Of a stretch of DNA of 43,335 bases, positions 8,555 to 17,432 are shown piece by piece. The notes beneath the pieces were generated by a model. It did no database searches and was not told where the DNA came from. It saw nothing but the letters and a program-made list of their open reading frames with translations. This DNA is from Bifidobacterium breve. Lineage in GTDB: Bacteria; Actinomycetota; Actinomycetes; Nanopelagicales; Nanopelagicaceae. The stretch covers positions 1-43,335 of the forward strand of contig CAMAYZ010000010.1 in assembly GCA_945863115.1 (NCBI GenBank). The letters run 5' to 3'. Positions within the stretch are counted from its first letter, which is position 1. The number at the start of each line of letters is the position of its first letter. Made by a program: the position numbers and the translations under genes.

Positions 8555-9520
8555 GCATCAATTGACCCAAAGATTCAGTCGCGGTTAATTCGCGATCTCG
8601 AACCTGCAGTTGCGGTCGAACTTGAACGACATGTTGCGACCACCAAAGATTGGTATCCACATGAGTATGTCCCATGGAGTGAAGGTCGCACCTTTGCCGG
8701 TCCACTAAATGGCGATGCGTGGGAAGCTAAAGATTCTAAGTTAAGCGCGATTGCCCAAGATTCTTTAATTTTAAATTTATTGACTGAAGATAATCTGCCG
8801 AGCTACCACACTGAAATTGCAACAGCAATGAGTCGAGATGGCGCTTGGAATACCTGGATTAATCGTTGGACCGCTGAAGAGGCGCGACACGGAATTGTTA
8901 TTCGCGATTATCTAATGGCGACTCGTGGCGTTGATCCAAATGAATTAGAAGATTTACGTATGGCCCACATGCAGGCCGGGTATCAAACACCTTACGAGAA
9001 CGACATGTTGCACACAGTTTCATATGTAACTTTCCAAGAGTTGGCAACCCGAATTTCTCATCGCAACACCGGCCGAATTTCAAATGATGATACTTGCGAA
9101 GGCATGTTGGCCAGAGTTGCATTGGATGAAAATCTTCACATGCTCTTCTATCGCAATTTACTCGGTGCAGCGCTTGATCTTGAACCAAATGCTGCGATGA
9201 CTGCAATCAAAGATGTTGTTGTTAATTTCCAGATGCCAGGTGCTGGAATGCCAGGCTGGGGTCGCAAGTCAGTTCAAATTGCACTCGCTGGTATTTATGA
9301 TCCTAAATCTCACCTTGAAGATGTTGTTGCACCAGTGTTACGTGCTTGGAATATTTTCAATCGTGAAGATTTCACTGGCGAAGGCGCCGCAGCGAGAGAT
9401 GAGTTAGCTGCATATATTGCGTCTGCAGAAGTAGATGTTGCAAAATTTGTTGAGAAACGCGATAACCACTTCGATCGGCTAGAGGCTCGCGGTCAGAATC
9501 CAATCAGGTTAAAGGATTAA
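8552..9520 (+). CDS. Acyl-ACP desaturase (ferritin-like di-iron, DesA family)
   Basis: Soluble di-iron enzyme that puts a double bond into acyl chains on acyl carrier protein, thereby setting membrane fluidity. Both di-iron motifs are intact: EEARH at 109-113 and DENLH at 192-196, plus Glu in TEDNLPSYH (79-86) and in FQELATRISH (161-170). Length 322 aa fits mycobacterial DesA1/DesA2-type proteins. The electron donor is not encoded nearby. Position specificity cannot be told from sequence. Confidence 0.92.
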   Translation: MASIDPKIQSRLIRDLEPAVAVELERHVATTKDWYPHEYVPWSEGRTFAGPLNGDAWEAKDSKLSAIAQDSLILNLLTEDNLPSYHTEIATAMSRDGAWNTWINRWTAEEARHGIVIRDYLMATRGVDPNELEDLRMAHMQAGYQTPYENDMLHTVSYVTFQELATRISHRNTGRISNDDTCEGMLARVALDENLHMLFYRNLLGAALDLEPNAAMTAIKDVVVNFQMPGAGMPGWGRKSVQIALAGIYDPKSHLEDVVAPVLRAWNIFNREDFTGEGAAARDELAAYIASAEVDVAKFVEKRDNHFDRLEARGQNPIRLKD

Positions 9521-9577
9521 TCGCTCACATCAGACGCACAGCCTAATTACTCGGGAATATTTTCGACACGCCGAGAG

Positions 9578-9605
9578 TTGATTAGGTAGGTGGACTACTT
9601 ATAGG
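9578..9605 (+). promoter_or_regulatory. Possible promoter of the DUF4193 gene
   Basis: TTGATT (9578-9583), 16 bp, TATAGG (9600-9605). It would give a 5' leader of about 85 nt that contains a 6-bp hairpin (GGCAAT 9656-9661 / ATTGCC 9669-9674) and an SD at 9686-9696 (AGAGGGAGGTG) before ATG 9699. Confidence 0.35.
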
Positions 9606-9698
9606 ACACTATCCGCCCTATCGCAAGGAATTAAAAAGAAATTGGCAGTTGTACCGGCAATCATAAGGATTGCCATTTAAGAATTAGAGGGAGGTGCC

Positions 9699-9995
9699 AT
9701 GGCAACGGATTACGACACACCGCGAAAACAAGATGAAGAACTTCATGAAGAATCACTTGAAGAACTCAAAGCTCGCAGAGCTGATGCTCAATCTGGACAA
9801 GTTGATATTGACGAAGAAGAAGCGGCCGAAAATCTAGAACTACCCGGCGCGGATCTCTCTGGCGAAGAGCTAACTGTTCGAGTTGTTCCAAAGCAAGAAG
9901 ATGAATTTACTTGCTCAAGATGTTTCTTGGTTCACCACGCTTCACAACTTGCAAAGGGCGAGGGCGCGAAAGCAATCTGTCAGGATTGCGCTTAA
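9699..9995 (+). CDS. DUF4193 family zinc-ribbon protein
   Basis: Small acidic actinobacterial protein of unknown function, 98 aa. The N-terminal ATDYDTPRK and central LPGADLSGEELTVRVVPKQ are hallmarks of the family. Two CxxC pairs (CSRC and CQDC) near the C-terminus likely hold one zinc. In Mycobacterium and Streptomyces the gene also sits beside DUF3093 and dut, as here. It has one of the clearest SDs of the window and an untranslated leader, suggesting higher or regulated expression. It ends exactly where the convergent DUF3093 gene ends. Confidence 0.9.
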   Translation: MATDYDTPRKQDEELHEESLEELKARRADAQSGQVDIDEEEAAENLELPGADLSGEELTVRVVPKQEDEFTCSRCFLVHHASQLAKGEGAKAICQDCA

Positions 9996-10478
9996 TCAGT
10001 GATCTGCAACGTTTAATACTTTAGCTAATTCATTCGCTCTATTGGTGCTAATCAACCAGTAGGGCGTTTTATCTTTTGGGTCACGTAAATCTATTTTGAT
10101 GGCAGTGCTTACCCAGAAGCGAATCTGCAAGTAACTTGCCGGATCTGCATCTACGCCACGAATTCGTTTATATTCTTTGAACTCTAAAGCTTTGAAATTA
10201 TGGATAAAGGCCCGCTCGATTGCTGCCGGCCCGACCAGAAACCAACCCTTAGTTACCGTAATTTCTAGAGCAGTTCGTTGCGCGGTGAAAATCAAAAGTC
10301 CAAGTTGGATCAAAGAAATTGTAATCGCTGCATCAACTCCGATTGCTGCCCAGACCGCAAGAGAGAGTGAGGCCGCCATAAAAATAGTGAAGCTCCAGAG
10401 CCACCAACTCCAAGACAGCTTCTCTTGAAAAATTGGTGAGCCATAGTCCAAATTCTTATGTCGGTTATTTTTTCCCAC
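9996..10478 (-). CDS. DUF3093 family membrane protein
   Basis: Function unknown. 160 aa with two hydrophobic segments near residues 26-46 and 48-66, followed by a soluble domain ending in DPKDKTPYWLISTNRANELAKVL, the most recognisable part of the family. The GTG start at 10478 is supported by a -10 hexamer 6 nt upstream. It is convergent with the DUF4193 gene with no base between the two stop codons. Confidence 0.88.
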   Translation of the reverse strand: MGKNNRHKNLDYGSPIFQEKLSWSWWLWSFTIFMAASLSLAVWAAIGVDAAITISLIQLGLLIFTAQRTALEITVTKGWFLVGPAAIERAFIHNFKALEFKEYKRIRGVDADPASYLQIRFWVSTAIKIDLRDPKDKTPYWLISTNRANELAKVLNVADH

Positions 10479-10490
10479 AGGCGCACGCTA
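10479..10490 (-). promoter_or_regulatory. Leaderless-type -10 of the DUF3093 gene
   Basis: On the minus strand TAGCGT (10490-10485), 6 nt, GTG 10478. Confidence 0.5.
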
Positions 10491-10511
10491 CGCCATACTC
10501 GTAATGAATAT

Positions 10512-10548
10512 TTGCACAAACATAATCACAGGTTAGGCTTCACTCATG
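10512..10548 (+). promoter_or_regulatory. Promoter of the thioesterase-dut-DUF3159 operon
   Basis: TTGCAC (10512-10517), 16 bp, TAGGCT (10534-10539), 6 nt, ATG 10546. One of the better -35/-10 pairs in the window. Confidence 0.6.
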
Positions 10549-11130
10549 AGTCGCGTTCCTAGCACGGTGCCACCAGAGGGTTCCCAAATACCGCCACGTC
10601 ATCCCAAAGCGCCAGAACCAGGAACAAAAATTCCGTCACACTTCGGCCACTGTTTTGGTTGCGGAGAATTGCATCCAACCGGATTACATCTTGTTGCACA
10701 TGCAGGCGATGGCCAAAATTTAACTGCCGTCTTTACTGTTACCGAGAATCATCAAGGTGCACCAGGACTTGCTCATGGGGGATTGTTATCGCTGGCCTTT
10801 GATGAAGCACTTGGAAAGTTGATGTGGTTAATACGATCTCCAGCAGTTACTGCAAGACTTGAAACAGACTTTCTATTACCCGTTCCAATGGGAACAACTC
10901 TGCATATAACTGCAGAAATAACTGGCCAAGTAAATCGCAAGGTTTATTGCAGCGCAGTCGGCCGGCTCGGAAGTCCTGATGGGCCGATTGCTGTTCGCGC
11001 CGCTTCGCTATATGTAATTGTCCCAATGCAGCATTTCCTAGATAACGCCCCAAAGGAATATTTAGCTCACGTAACAGCTCATCCAGAATTACTCGCATTC
11101 GTAGATCCCGAGTTTGAAATTAATCCATGA
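10546..11130 (+). CDS. PaaI-type hotdog-fold acyl-CoA thioesterase
   Basis: Likely hydrolyses an acyl- or aryl-CoA thioester; the substrate cannot be read from sequence. The hotdog core is seen in NHQGAPGLAHGGLLSLAFDE (about 67-86), with the His-Gly-Gly that caps the central helix, and in the strand pair ARLETDFLLPVPMG. It is preceded by a Cys-containing loop HCFGCGELHPTGL (about 34-46), usual in PaaI-like proteins next to dut in actinobacteria. 194 aa. Its stop overlaps the dut start by 4 bp (ATGA). Confidence 0.85.
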   Translation: MSRVPSTVPPEGSQIPPRHPKAPEPGTKIPSHFGHCFGCGELHPTGLHLVAHAGDGQNLTAVFTVTENHQGAPGLAHGGLLSLAFDEALGKLMWLIRSPAVTARLETDFLLPVPMGTTLHITAEITGQVNRKVYCSAVGRLGSPDGPIAVRAASLYVIVPMQHFLDNAPKEYLAHVTAHPELLAFVDPEFEINP

Positions 11131-11570
11131 GTGTTCAGGTTTTAATCACTCGCTTGGATAAATCGGTTCCAATGCCGAGTTATGCAAAGCCGGGGGATGC
11201 TGGCGCAGATTTAACAGCACGCGTTGATGTAACTCTCCAGCCCGGTGAACGAGCCTTAGTTCCAACCGGAATTTCAATCGCTCTTCCAAATGGTTATGTC
11301 GCTCTTGTTCATCCAAGATCAGGTCTGGCAATTAAGCACGGTGTAACTATGGTGAATTCACCAGGAACCGTAGATGCCGGTTTTCGGGGCGAGCTACAAA
11401 TCATCCTAATTAATCACGACCCTAAAGAAGCAATCTCATTTAAAAAGGGCGATCGCATTGCTCAACTAGTAATTCAACAAGTCGAACGCGCTAACTTTGT
11501 CGAAGTCGAATCTCTTCCTGGTTCCGATCGTGGTGCCGGTGGTTTTGGATCTACTGGGGTGAAGAGCTAA
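11127..11570 (+). CDS. dut: dUTP diphosphatase
   Basis: Trimeric dUTPase that turns dUTP into dUMP and keeps uracil out of DNA. All five motifs are present in order: KPGDAGADL (1), HPRSGLAIKHG (2), GTVDAGFRGEL with its catalytic Asp (3), GDRIAQLVIQ (4) and the mobile arm DRGAGGFGSTG (5). Length 147 aa is standard. It overlaps the genes on both sides (4 bp and 1 bp), so the three are surely one transcript. Confidence 0.97.
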   Translation: MSVQVLITRLDKSVPMPSYAKPGDAGADLTARVDVTLQPGERALVPTGISIALPNGYVALVHPRSGLAIKHGVTMVNSPGTVDAGFRGELQIILINHDPKEAISFKKGDRIAQLVIQQVERANFVEVESLPGSDRGAGGFGSTGVKS

Positions 11571-12178
11571 TGCAAGAAGAAGATAAAGCAAAAGTTGTCA
11601 CTGCCCTTGGAGGCAAAAAGGGAATCATTGATTCCACAATTCCATCTTTAGTATTTCTCCTTACTTACAACATCACTCATAATTTGCGCGCCTGTCTTTA
11701 TGTTTCACTCGCAACAGCGGCTGCGCTTATGCTCTATCGCTTAATCAAACGCGATACTTTGATGCATTCAATTTCTGGTTTTATTGGCGTCGCATTCTGT
11801 GGTTGGCTGGCTTGGAAAACTGGAGAAGCTAAGGATTATTACGCACCAAGCCTCTGGAAGAATTCAGCATTCATGCTGGTTTACTTGGGTTCGATTCTTA
11901 TCAAATACCCACTGATTGGCGTTCTACTTGGCCCAATTCTTGGTGAGAATCTAAAGTGGCGTAAAGACCCAAAACGTCTCGCGGCATATACGAAGGCAAC
12001 CTGGATCTGGTTCGCACTCTTTGCAATTCGCTTAGGAGTCCAATATCCACTCTTTAAGGCCGATCAATTAAATGCCCTTGGTATTGCAAATATTTTTCTT
12101 GGATTCCCACTTTATCTAGCAACACTCTGGGGAACTTGGATGGTAATTAAATCCGTCCCAATTACAAAAGCTGATTAA
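11570..12178 (+). CDS. DUF3159 family integral membrane protein
   Basis: 202 aa with about five or six hydrophobic segments. KYPLIGVLLGPILGE and WRKDPKRLAAYTKATWIWF are typical of DUF3159. Function unknown. In Mycobacterium and Streptomyces it lies in the same dut-to-trkA neighbourhood. The start overlaps the dut stop (TAATG), and the stop overlaps that of trkA on the other strand (shared TTAA, 12175-12178). Confidence 0.88.
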   Translation: MQEEDKAKVVTALGGKKGIIDSTIPSLVFLLTYNITHNLRACLYVSLATAAALMLYRLIKRDTLMHSISGFIGVAFCGWLAWKTGEAKDYYAPSLWKNSAFMLVYLGSILIKYPLIGVLLGPILGENLKWRKDPKRLAAYTKATWIWFALFAIRLGVQYPLFKADQLNALGIANIFLGFPLYLATLWGTWMVIKSVPITKAD

Positions 12179-12837
12179 TTACTTGTAATAAAGCAATTTT
12201 TTAATAGTTCTTCTGCTTCAGCTGTCGCAACAAATAGAAGCTCATCTCCGGCTGAGAAAACATCATGTGCATGAGGTGTAATTACTTGGCCATCACGAAC
12301 TATCGCAGCAAGTGTTGCATTCTCTGGAAGTTTTACCTCTTCGACAGTTCGTCCTAGGCACTTTGCTTCATCTGGCAAAGTTATTTCGACCAAACTTGCT
12401 TCGCCCTTACGTAATGAGAAGAGTCGGACTACATCGCCAACTGATACTGCTTCTTCTACGATTGCAGAGATGATTCTTGGAGTAGATACCGAAACATCGA
12501 CGCCCCATGAAGAGTCAAACAGCCATTCATTCTTAGGATGATTTACGCGAGCAACAACACGTGGAACACCATATTCAGTCTTAGCCAAGAGCGAGGCAAC
12601 TAAATTCACTTTGTCATCACCAGTAGCTGCGATCAAAACTTGGCAGGTGTCTAACTTTGCATTATCTAGCGATGAAATTTCACAAACATCAGCCATCAGC
12701 CATTCGGCATTTGGAACGCTTTCAATTTTTAGCGCTTTAGGGTCGCGATCAATAAGGAGAACATGGTGGCCATTTTCAAGTAGTTCTCGAGCAATCGAGC
12801 GCCCAACATTTCCGGCTCCGGCAATCGCAATTTTCAT
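12175..12837 (-). CDS. trkA: TrkA-type potassium uptake regulatory protein (second copy)
   Basis: Cytosolic RCK protein that gates a potassium channel or transporter in response to bound nucleotide. 220 aa: Rossmann RCK_N with GAGNVGRSIARELLE (6-20) and the acidic strand end LLIDRD, then a TrkA_C domain (about 135-215). It begins 5 bp after the stop of the first trkA gene, so the two form an operon and probably a hetero-oligomer, like the mycobacterial ceoB-ceoC pair. No TrkH/TrkG membrane subunit is in the window. Confidence 0.93.
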   Translation of the reverse strand: MKIAIAGAGNVGRSIARELLENGHHVLLIDRDPKALKIESVPNAEWLMADVCEISSLDNAKLDTCQVLIAATGDDKVNLVASLLAKTEYGVPRVVARVNHPKNEWLFDSSWGVDVSVSTPRIISAIVEEAVSVGDVVRLFSLRKGEASLVEITLPDEAKCLGRTVEEVKLPENATLAAIVRDGQVITPHAHDVFSAGDELLFVATAEAEELLKNCFITSN

Positions 12838-12842
12838 ATTAG

Positions 12843-13505
12843 CTATGCCTTTTCCGGAGATTTGGCAAGAGCTTGTTCAATATTTTTGATCTCGTCATCT
12901 GTAGCCATTACATGCACGAGATCGCCCTCTTGGAGAACAGTATTCTCAGTTGGAATCATTCCACTTCCAAGGCGAGTAATAAATGCAACTCGAGCCTTTG
13001 TTGATGATTCAATTAGAGAAACAGGTTGGCCAAACCAATCATGGTGTAAATGAACTTCACAGAGTTGGACTAAACCACTTGCGTCACGCCACTCAGATCT
13101 AGAACCTTCGGGAGCTAGTCTTCGAATTATTTGATCGGTGGTCCATAAAACTGTTGCAACAGTTGGAATTCCAAGACGTTGATAAATTTCGGCACGAGCT
13201 GGGTCGTAAATACGAGCAACAACTTTTTCTACGCCATAAGTTTCGCGAGCAACACGTGCTGCCAAGATGTTGGAATTATCACCATTTGAAACTGCTGCAA
13301 ATGCATCAGCTTTTTCAATTCCAGCTTCAAGCAAGATATCTCTATCAAAACCAACGCCAGCAATCGTCTGACCTTTGAAATCCGGGCCTAATCTGCGAAA
13401 TGCTTCCTTGTTTTGGTCGATCATTGATACCGAATGTCCGGCTGCCTCTAAATCTGCGGCAAGGCCAGAACCGACTCGACCGCATCCCATAATCACTACG
13501 TGCAC
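12843..13505 (-). CDS. trkA: TrkA-type potassium uptake regulatory protein (first copy)
   Basis: Same architecture as its neighbour: RCK_N with GCGRVGSGLAADLEAAGH, then TrkA_C. The longest frame begins at TTG 13514, but GTG 13505 (MHVVIMGCG) is preferred: it puts the first strand of the Rossmann fold right at the N-terminus and has a -10 hexamer exactly 7 nt upstream, whereas the TTG would overlap that hexamer. Its promoter is interleaved with that of the divergent methyltransferase gene; only 32 bp separate the two start codons. Confidence 0.9.
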   Translation of the reverse strand: MHVVIMGCGRVGSGLAADLEAAGHSVSMIDQNKEAFRRLGPDFKGQTIAGVGFDRDILLEAGIEKADAFAAVSNGDNSNILAARVARETYGVEKVVARIYDPARAEIYQRLGIPTVATVLWTTDQIIRRLAPEGSRSEWRDASGLVQLCEVHLHHDWFGQPVSLIESSTKARVAFITRLGSGMIPTENTVLQEGDLVHVMATDDEIKNIEQALAKSPEKA

Positions 13506-13518
13506 GAAGGACAACTTA
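13506..13518 (-). promoter_or_regulatory. Leaderless-type -10 of trkA
   Basis: Minus strand TAAGTT (13518-13513), 7 nt, GTG 13505. Confidence 0.55.
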
Positions 13519-13524
13519 CACCCT

Positions 13525-13540
13525 TAAGGTTGCCCCTATG
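13525..13540 (+). promoter_or_regulatory. Leaderless-type -10 of the TRAM methyltransferase gene
   Basis: TAAGGT (13525-13530), 7 nt, ATG 13538. Only 6 bp separate this hexamer from the opposing trkA hexamer. Confidence 0.55.
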
Positions 13541-14737
13541 GAATCCAACATTCAGAACGCCGAAACTCCGTTAAAAGTAGGCGACCGAATTACGGTAGAA
13601 ATTGGACCCATCGCTCATGGCGGACATTTCATCGCCAGACATAAAGGCCAAGTTATTTTTGTTCGGTATGGATTAACTGGTGAAGAAGCAGTCGTAGAAA
13701 TAACTTCAACATCTGCGAAGTTAGCTCGCGGCGATGCAATTGAGATCTTGAAGCCTTCAAAAGATCGCGTAGTTCCACCTTGTAAATATGCTGTGCCAGG
13801 TGGTTGCGGTGGTTGCGACTTCCAACATATTGAAATTTCGGCGCAGCTTGAGTTAAAGCGTTCAGTAATTAGGGAACAGTTTTCGCGCCTTGGAAGAATT
13901 GAAATTGATTTAGATGTGCTGCCTGCTGAACCACTCAATGGCTTGCATTGGCGCACTCGAATGGACTTTGCTATTTCAAAAAATGGCAAGCCCGGTTTGT
14001 ATTCCGCTCGCAGCAAAGAAGTTACTGAAATTGATAAATGCTTAATTGCCGTCGAAGCGATCAATGACCCAGCCATGTTTGCAAGAAGTTGGAAGGGCGA
14101 AGATCGATTAGAAGTTGCAGTATCTAGTTCTGGTGAAAAGAATGTTTCTCGTGGTGGCCGAAGCATTTCTGGACCAACGCAATTGCATGAAGTAGTTGGC
14201 GAACATACATATCAAATTTCACCAACCTCGTTCTGGCAGAGCCATAGTGCGGCACCTAAGACACTTACGAAATTGGTAATGGATTTAATGGCACTTCGTC
14301 CGGGCGATCAAGTTTGCGACTTGTATGGTGGAGTTGGTTTATTCACAGCGCCAATGGCTGAAGATGTTGGAGACATTGGAAAGGTTCACTTAATTGAATC
14401 TAGCCATCGAGCAACTCAGGATGCGTTAAAGATTTTTGAAAAGGTAAAGAACGTTGTTGTTCACTCGGGTCGAGTCGAACAGAAGTTGCCTCTGATAAAT
14501 CGAGTCGATGTAATTCTTCTAGATCCACCTCGGACTGGTGCCGGCGAAATGGTTGTGAAGCAGATGATTGCTAAGAAGCCTCGAACGATTGTTTATGTTT
14601 CTTGCGACCCAGCCTCATTGGCCCGCGATGCCAGAGCGCTAGAGGAGGGTGGATATCACCTAAATCACATCGTTGGCTTCGACCTATTCCCGATGACTCA
14701 ACATGTGGAATGTGTGGCTCGCTTTTCTCTCGGTTAA
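13538..14737 (+). CDS. TRAM-domain RNA (uracil-5-)-methyltransferase, RumA/TrmA family
   Basis: SAM-dependent enzyme making 5-methyluridine in rRNA or tRNA. An N-terminal TRAM domain (about 10-72) is followed by four cysteines in the arrangement that holds a [4Fe-4S] cluster in RumA: C82, C90, C93 and C168. The methyltransferase domain has the SAM motif VCDLYGGVGLFTAP, DPPRTGAG and the nucleophile Cys in VYVSCDPASLARD. 399 aa. The same gene lies near trkA in mycobacteria. Which uridine is modified cannot be told. Confidence 0.93.
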   Translation: MESNIQNAETPLKVGDRITVEIGPIAHGGHFIARHKGQVIFVRYGLTGEEAVVEITSTSAKLARGDAIEILKPSKDRVVPPCKYAVPGGCGGCDFQHIEISAQLELKRSVIREQFSRLGRIEIDLDVLPAEPLNGLHWRTRMDFAISKNGKPGLYSARSKEVTEIDKCLIAVEAINDPAMFARSWKGEDRLEVAVSSSGEKNVSRGGRSISGPTQLHEVVGEHTYQISPTSFWQSHSAAPKTLTKLVMDLMALRPGDQVCDLYGGVGLFTAPMAEDVGDIGKVHLIESSHRATQDALKIFEKVKNVVVHSGRVEQKLPLINRVDVILLDPPRTGAGEMVVKQMIAKKPRTIVYVSCDPASLARDARALEEGGYHLNHIVGFDLFPMTQHVECVARFSLG

Positions 14738-14749
14738 GATAACGCCATG
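14735..14749 (+). promoter_or_regulatory. Leaderless-type -10 of acnA
   Basis: TAAGAT (14735-14740), 6 nt, ATG 14747. The hexamer begins on the stop codon (TAA) of the preceding gene. Confidence 0.55.
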
Positions 14750-17401
14750 AGTAAAAATTCTTTTAATGCCAAGGTTGAAATCGAAGTAGCTGGTAGCAAA
14801 TACGAAATTTTTGACATCACGAAATTGCCAGCCGCAGACACACTTCCTTTTAGCTTAAAAGTTTTACTAGAAAATTTACTCCGCACCGAAGATGGTGCAA
14901 ACATAACTGCAGCGCAGATTGAAGCGCTTGCTAATTGGAATCCTGATTCAGAGCCAGATACCGAAATCCAATTCACACCAGCACGCGTAATCATGCAAGA
15001 TTTTACTGGCGTTCCTTGCGTCGTTGACCTAGCAACAATGCGCGAAGCAATCGTTGAACTTGGTGGAGATCCAGCAAAAGTAAACCCACTCGCGCCAGCA
15101 GAATTAGTAATTGACCACTCAGTTATTGCAGATAAGTTCGGAACAAATACTGCATTTGAAGAGAACACAGATATTGAATATCAACGCAATCAAGAGCGAT
15201 ATCGCTTTCTTCGCTGGGGCCAGAGTGCCTTTGATGAATTCAAAGTTGTTCCACCTGGAACCGGAATCGTTCACCAGGTAAATATTGAATACCTAGCTCG
15301 TGTTGTAATGACTCGTAAGGTAAACGGCGTCTTGCGTGCTTATCCAGACACAGTTGTCGGAACCGACTCACATACAACAATGGTTAACGGACTTGGTGTT
15401 TTGGGCTGGGGAGTAGGCGGCATCGAAGCTGAAGCAGCGCTACTTGGTCAACCAGTTTCAATGTTGATTCCTCGAGTTGTTGGATTTAAGTTAAATGGCC
15501 AGCTTCCAATCGGAACAACTGCAACAGATTTAGTTCTCACAATCACGCAAATGCTTCGCAAGCATGGCGTTGTCGGAAAGTTCGTTGAATTTTATGGTCC
15601 TGGCGTTACTGCGCTTCCAATGGCAAACCGAACAACAATCGGAAACATGTCGCCGGAATATGGATCTACTTGCGCGATCTTCCCAATTGATGAAGAAACT
15701 ATTCGCTATATGAAACTCACCGGACGCACCGCCGATCAATTGGCGCTCGTTGAAGAGTATGCAAAGCGCGTTGGCCTCTGGCACAACCCAGATAAATCAC
15801 CAAGATTCTCTGAAACACTCGAACTAGATCTTGCAACAATCGTTCCATCTATTGCTGGTCCAAAGCGCCCACAAGATCGCATCGAACTTTCTGATTCTAA
15901 AGATGCATTTGAAAAGATTCTGCCAACATACTTCACCGATAAGACCTCTAAATCTGCAGTAAAGATTTCTCTTAACGGTAGCGAAACTTCAGTTTCAAAT
16001 GGCGCAGTTGTAATTGCATCAATTACATCTTGCACAAATACTTCAAATCCAAGTGTAATGATTGGTGCAGCCTTGCTTGCAAAGAAGGCCGTTGAAAAGG
16101 GTTTGCGCAGTAAGCCTTGGGTTAAAACAACTCTTGCACCGGGATCTAAAGTTGTTACTGATTATTATGACCGCGCAGGTTTAACTCCTTACATGGATCA
16201 ACTCGGCTTTAACTTGGTTGGCTATGGCTGCGTAACATGTATTGGTAACTCTGGACCACTTCCAGTAGAAATCAGCAAAGCAATTAATGAGAATGATTTA
16301 GCTGTTACAGCAGTTCTCTCTGGTAACCGTAACTTTGAAGGTCGCATCAGCCCTGATATCAAGATGAACTATCTGGCATCGCCTCCGCTAGTTGTGGCAT
16401 ACGCACTTGCCGGAACCATGGATCATGATTTTGAAAATGATTCGATTGGTAACGATAAAGATGGAAAACCGGTTTTCCTTAAGGACATTTGGCCAACAAC
16501 TGAAGAAATTCAGAGCGTGATTACAAGTTCTATTTCATCAGAAATGTTCACCAAAGATTATGCAACCGTCTTCGAGGGCGATCACCGTTGGAAGTCACTA
16601 GCAACACCAACCGGGAAAGTTTTTGAATGGGATTTGAAATCTACCTACGTGCGCAAGCCCCCTTATTTTGAGGGAATGCCACGTAATCCAGAGCCAGTCA
16701 AAGACATCGCTAAAGCGCGAGTAATGGCAATTCTTGGTGATTCAGTAACAACCGATCACATTTCACCAGCTGGAAATATTAAGGCCGATTCACCGGCCGG
16801 AAAATATTTAGCAGAACACGGTATCGATCGCGCAGATTTCAACTCTTACGGATCCCGCCGTGGAAATCACGAAGTAATGATTCGCGGAACCTTCGCAAAC
16901 ATTCGTCTAAAGAATTTATTATTAGATGGCGTCGAAGGTGGCTTCACTAAGAACTTCTTAGATGGTGGCGCACAAGCAACAATTTACGATGCATCAATGG
17001 CTTATCAAGCAGCAAAAATTCCTTTAGTAATTCTTGCTGGTAAAGAATATGGCTCTGGTTCATCTCGTGACTGGGCCGCAAAAGGCACAGCACTTCTCGG
17101 AGTAAAAGTTGTTATCGCAGAATCGTTTGAACGAATTCACCGATCAAACTTAATTGGAATGGGAGTGCTACCTCTCCAATTCCCAGCGGGCCAAAATGCT
17201 GCATCACTTGGTTTAACTGGCAGCGAAGAATTTTCTGTAGTTGGAATCGAAGCGCTTAATACCGGGGGAGTTCCAAAGACGCTTAAGGTTATTGGGGGCG
17301 ATAAGAGCTTCGATGCGGTCGTTCGCATTGACACTCCAGGGGAAGCCGATTACTTCCGCCATGGCGGCATCATGCAATATGTGCTGCGTTCACTGCTCTA
17401 A
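14747..17401 (+). CDS. acnA: Aconitate hydratase A
   Basis: [4Fe-4S] enzyme interconverting citrate and isocitrate in the TCA cycle; family members can also bind mRNA when the cluster is lost. Cluster ligands are C429 (TSCTNTS), C495 and C498 (GCVTCIG). Substrate and hinge motifs: [47 protein letters not shown] and the swivel-domain [16 protein letters not shown]. Length 884 aa is as expected. Monocistronic or read together with dxs 28 bp downstream. Confidence 0.98.
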   Translation: MSKNSFNAKVEIEVAGSKYEIFDITKLPAADTLPFSLKVLLENLLRTEDGANITAAQIEALANWNPDSEPDTEIQFTPARVIMQDFTGVPCVVDLATMREAIVELGGDPAKVNPLAPAELVIDHSVIADKFGTNTAFEENTDIEYQRNQERYRFLRWGQSAFDEFKVVPPGTGIVHQVNIEYLARVVMTRKVNGVLRAYPDTVVGTDSHTTMVNGLGVLGWGVGGIEAEAALLGQPVSMLIPRVVGFKLNGQLPIGTTATDLVLTITQMLRKHGVVGKFVEFYGPGVTALPMANRTTIGNMSPEYGSTCAIFPIDEETIRYMKLTGRTADQLALVEEYAKRVGLWHNPDKSPRFSETLELDLATIVPSIAGPKRPQDRIELSDSKDAFEKILPTYFTDKTSKSAVKISLNGSETSVSNGAVVIASITSCTNTSNPSVMIGAALLAKKAVEKGLRSKPWVKTTLAPGSKVVTDYYDRAGLTPYMDQLGFNLVGYGCVTCIGNSGPLPVEISKAINENDLAVTAVLSGNRNFEGRISPDIKMNYLASPPLVVAYALAGTMDHDFENDSIGNDKDGKPVFLKDIWPTTEEIQSVITSSISSEMFTKDYATVFEGDHRWKSLATPTGKVFEWDLKSTYVRKPPYFEGMPRNPEPVKDIAKARVMAILGDSVTTDHISPAGNIKADSPAGKYLAEHGIDRADFNSYGSRRGNHEVMIRGTFANIRLKNLLLDGVEGGFTKNFLDGGAQATIYDASMAYQAAKIPLVILAGKEYGSGSSRDWAAKGTALLGVKVVIAESFERIHRSNLIGMGVLPLQFPAGQNAASLGLTGSEEFSVVGIEALNTGGVPKTLKVIGGDKSFDAVVRIDTPGEADYFRHGGIMQYVLRSLL

Positions 17402-17417
17402 AAAATAAGGCTTGCTC

Positions 17418-17432
17418 TAGACTACGACGATG
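17418..17432 (+). promoter_or_regulatory. Leaderless-type -10 of dxs
   Basis: TAGACT (17418-17423), 6 nt (ACGACG), ATG 17430. No SD in front of the start. Confidence 0.55.
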
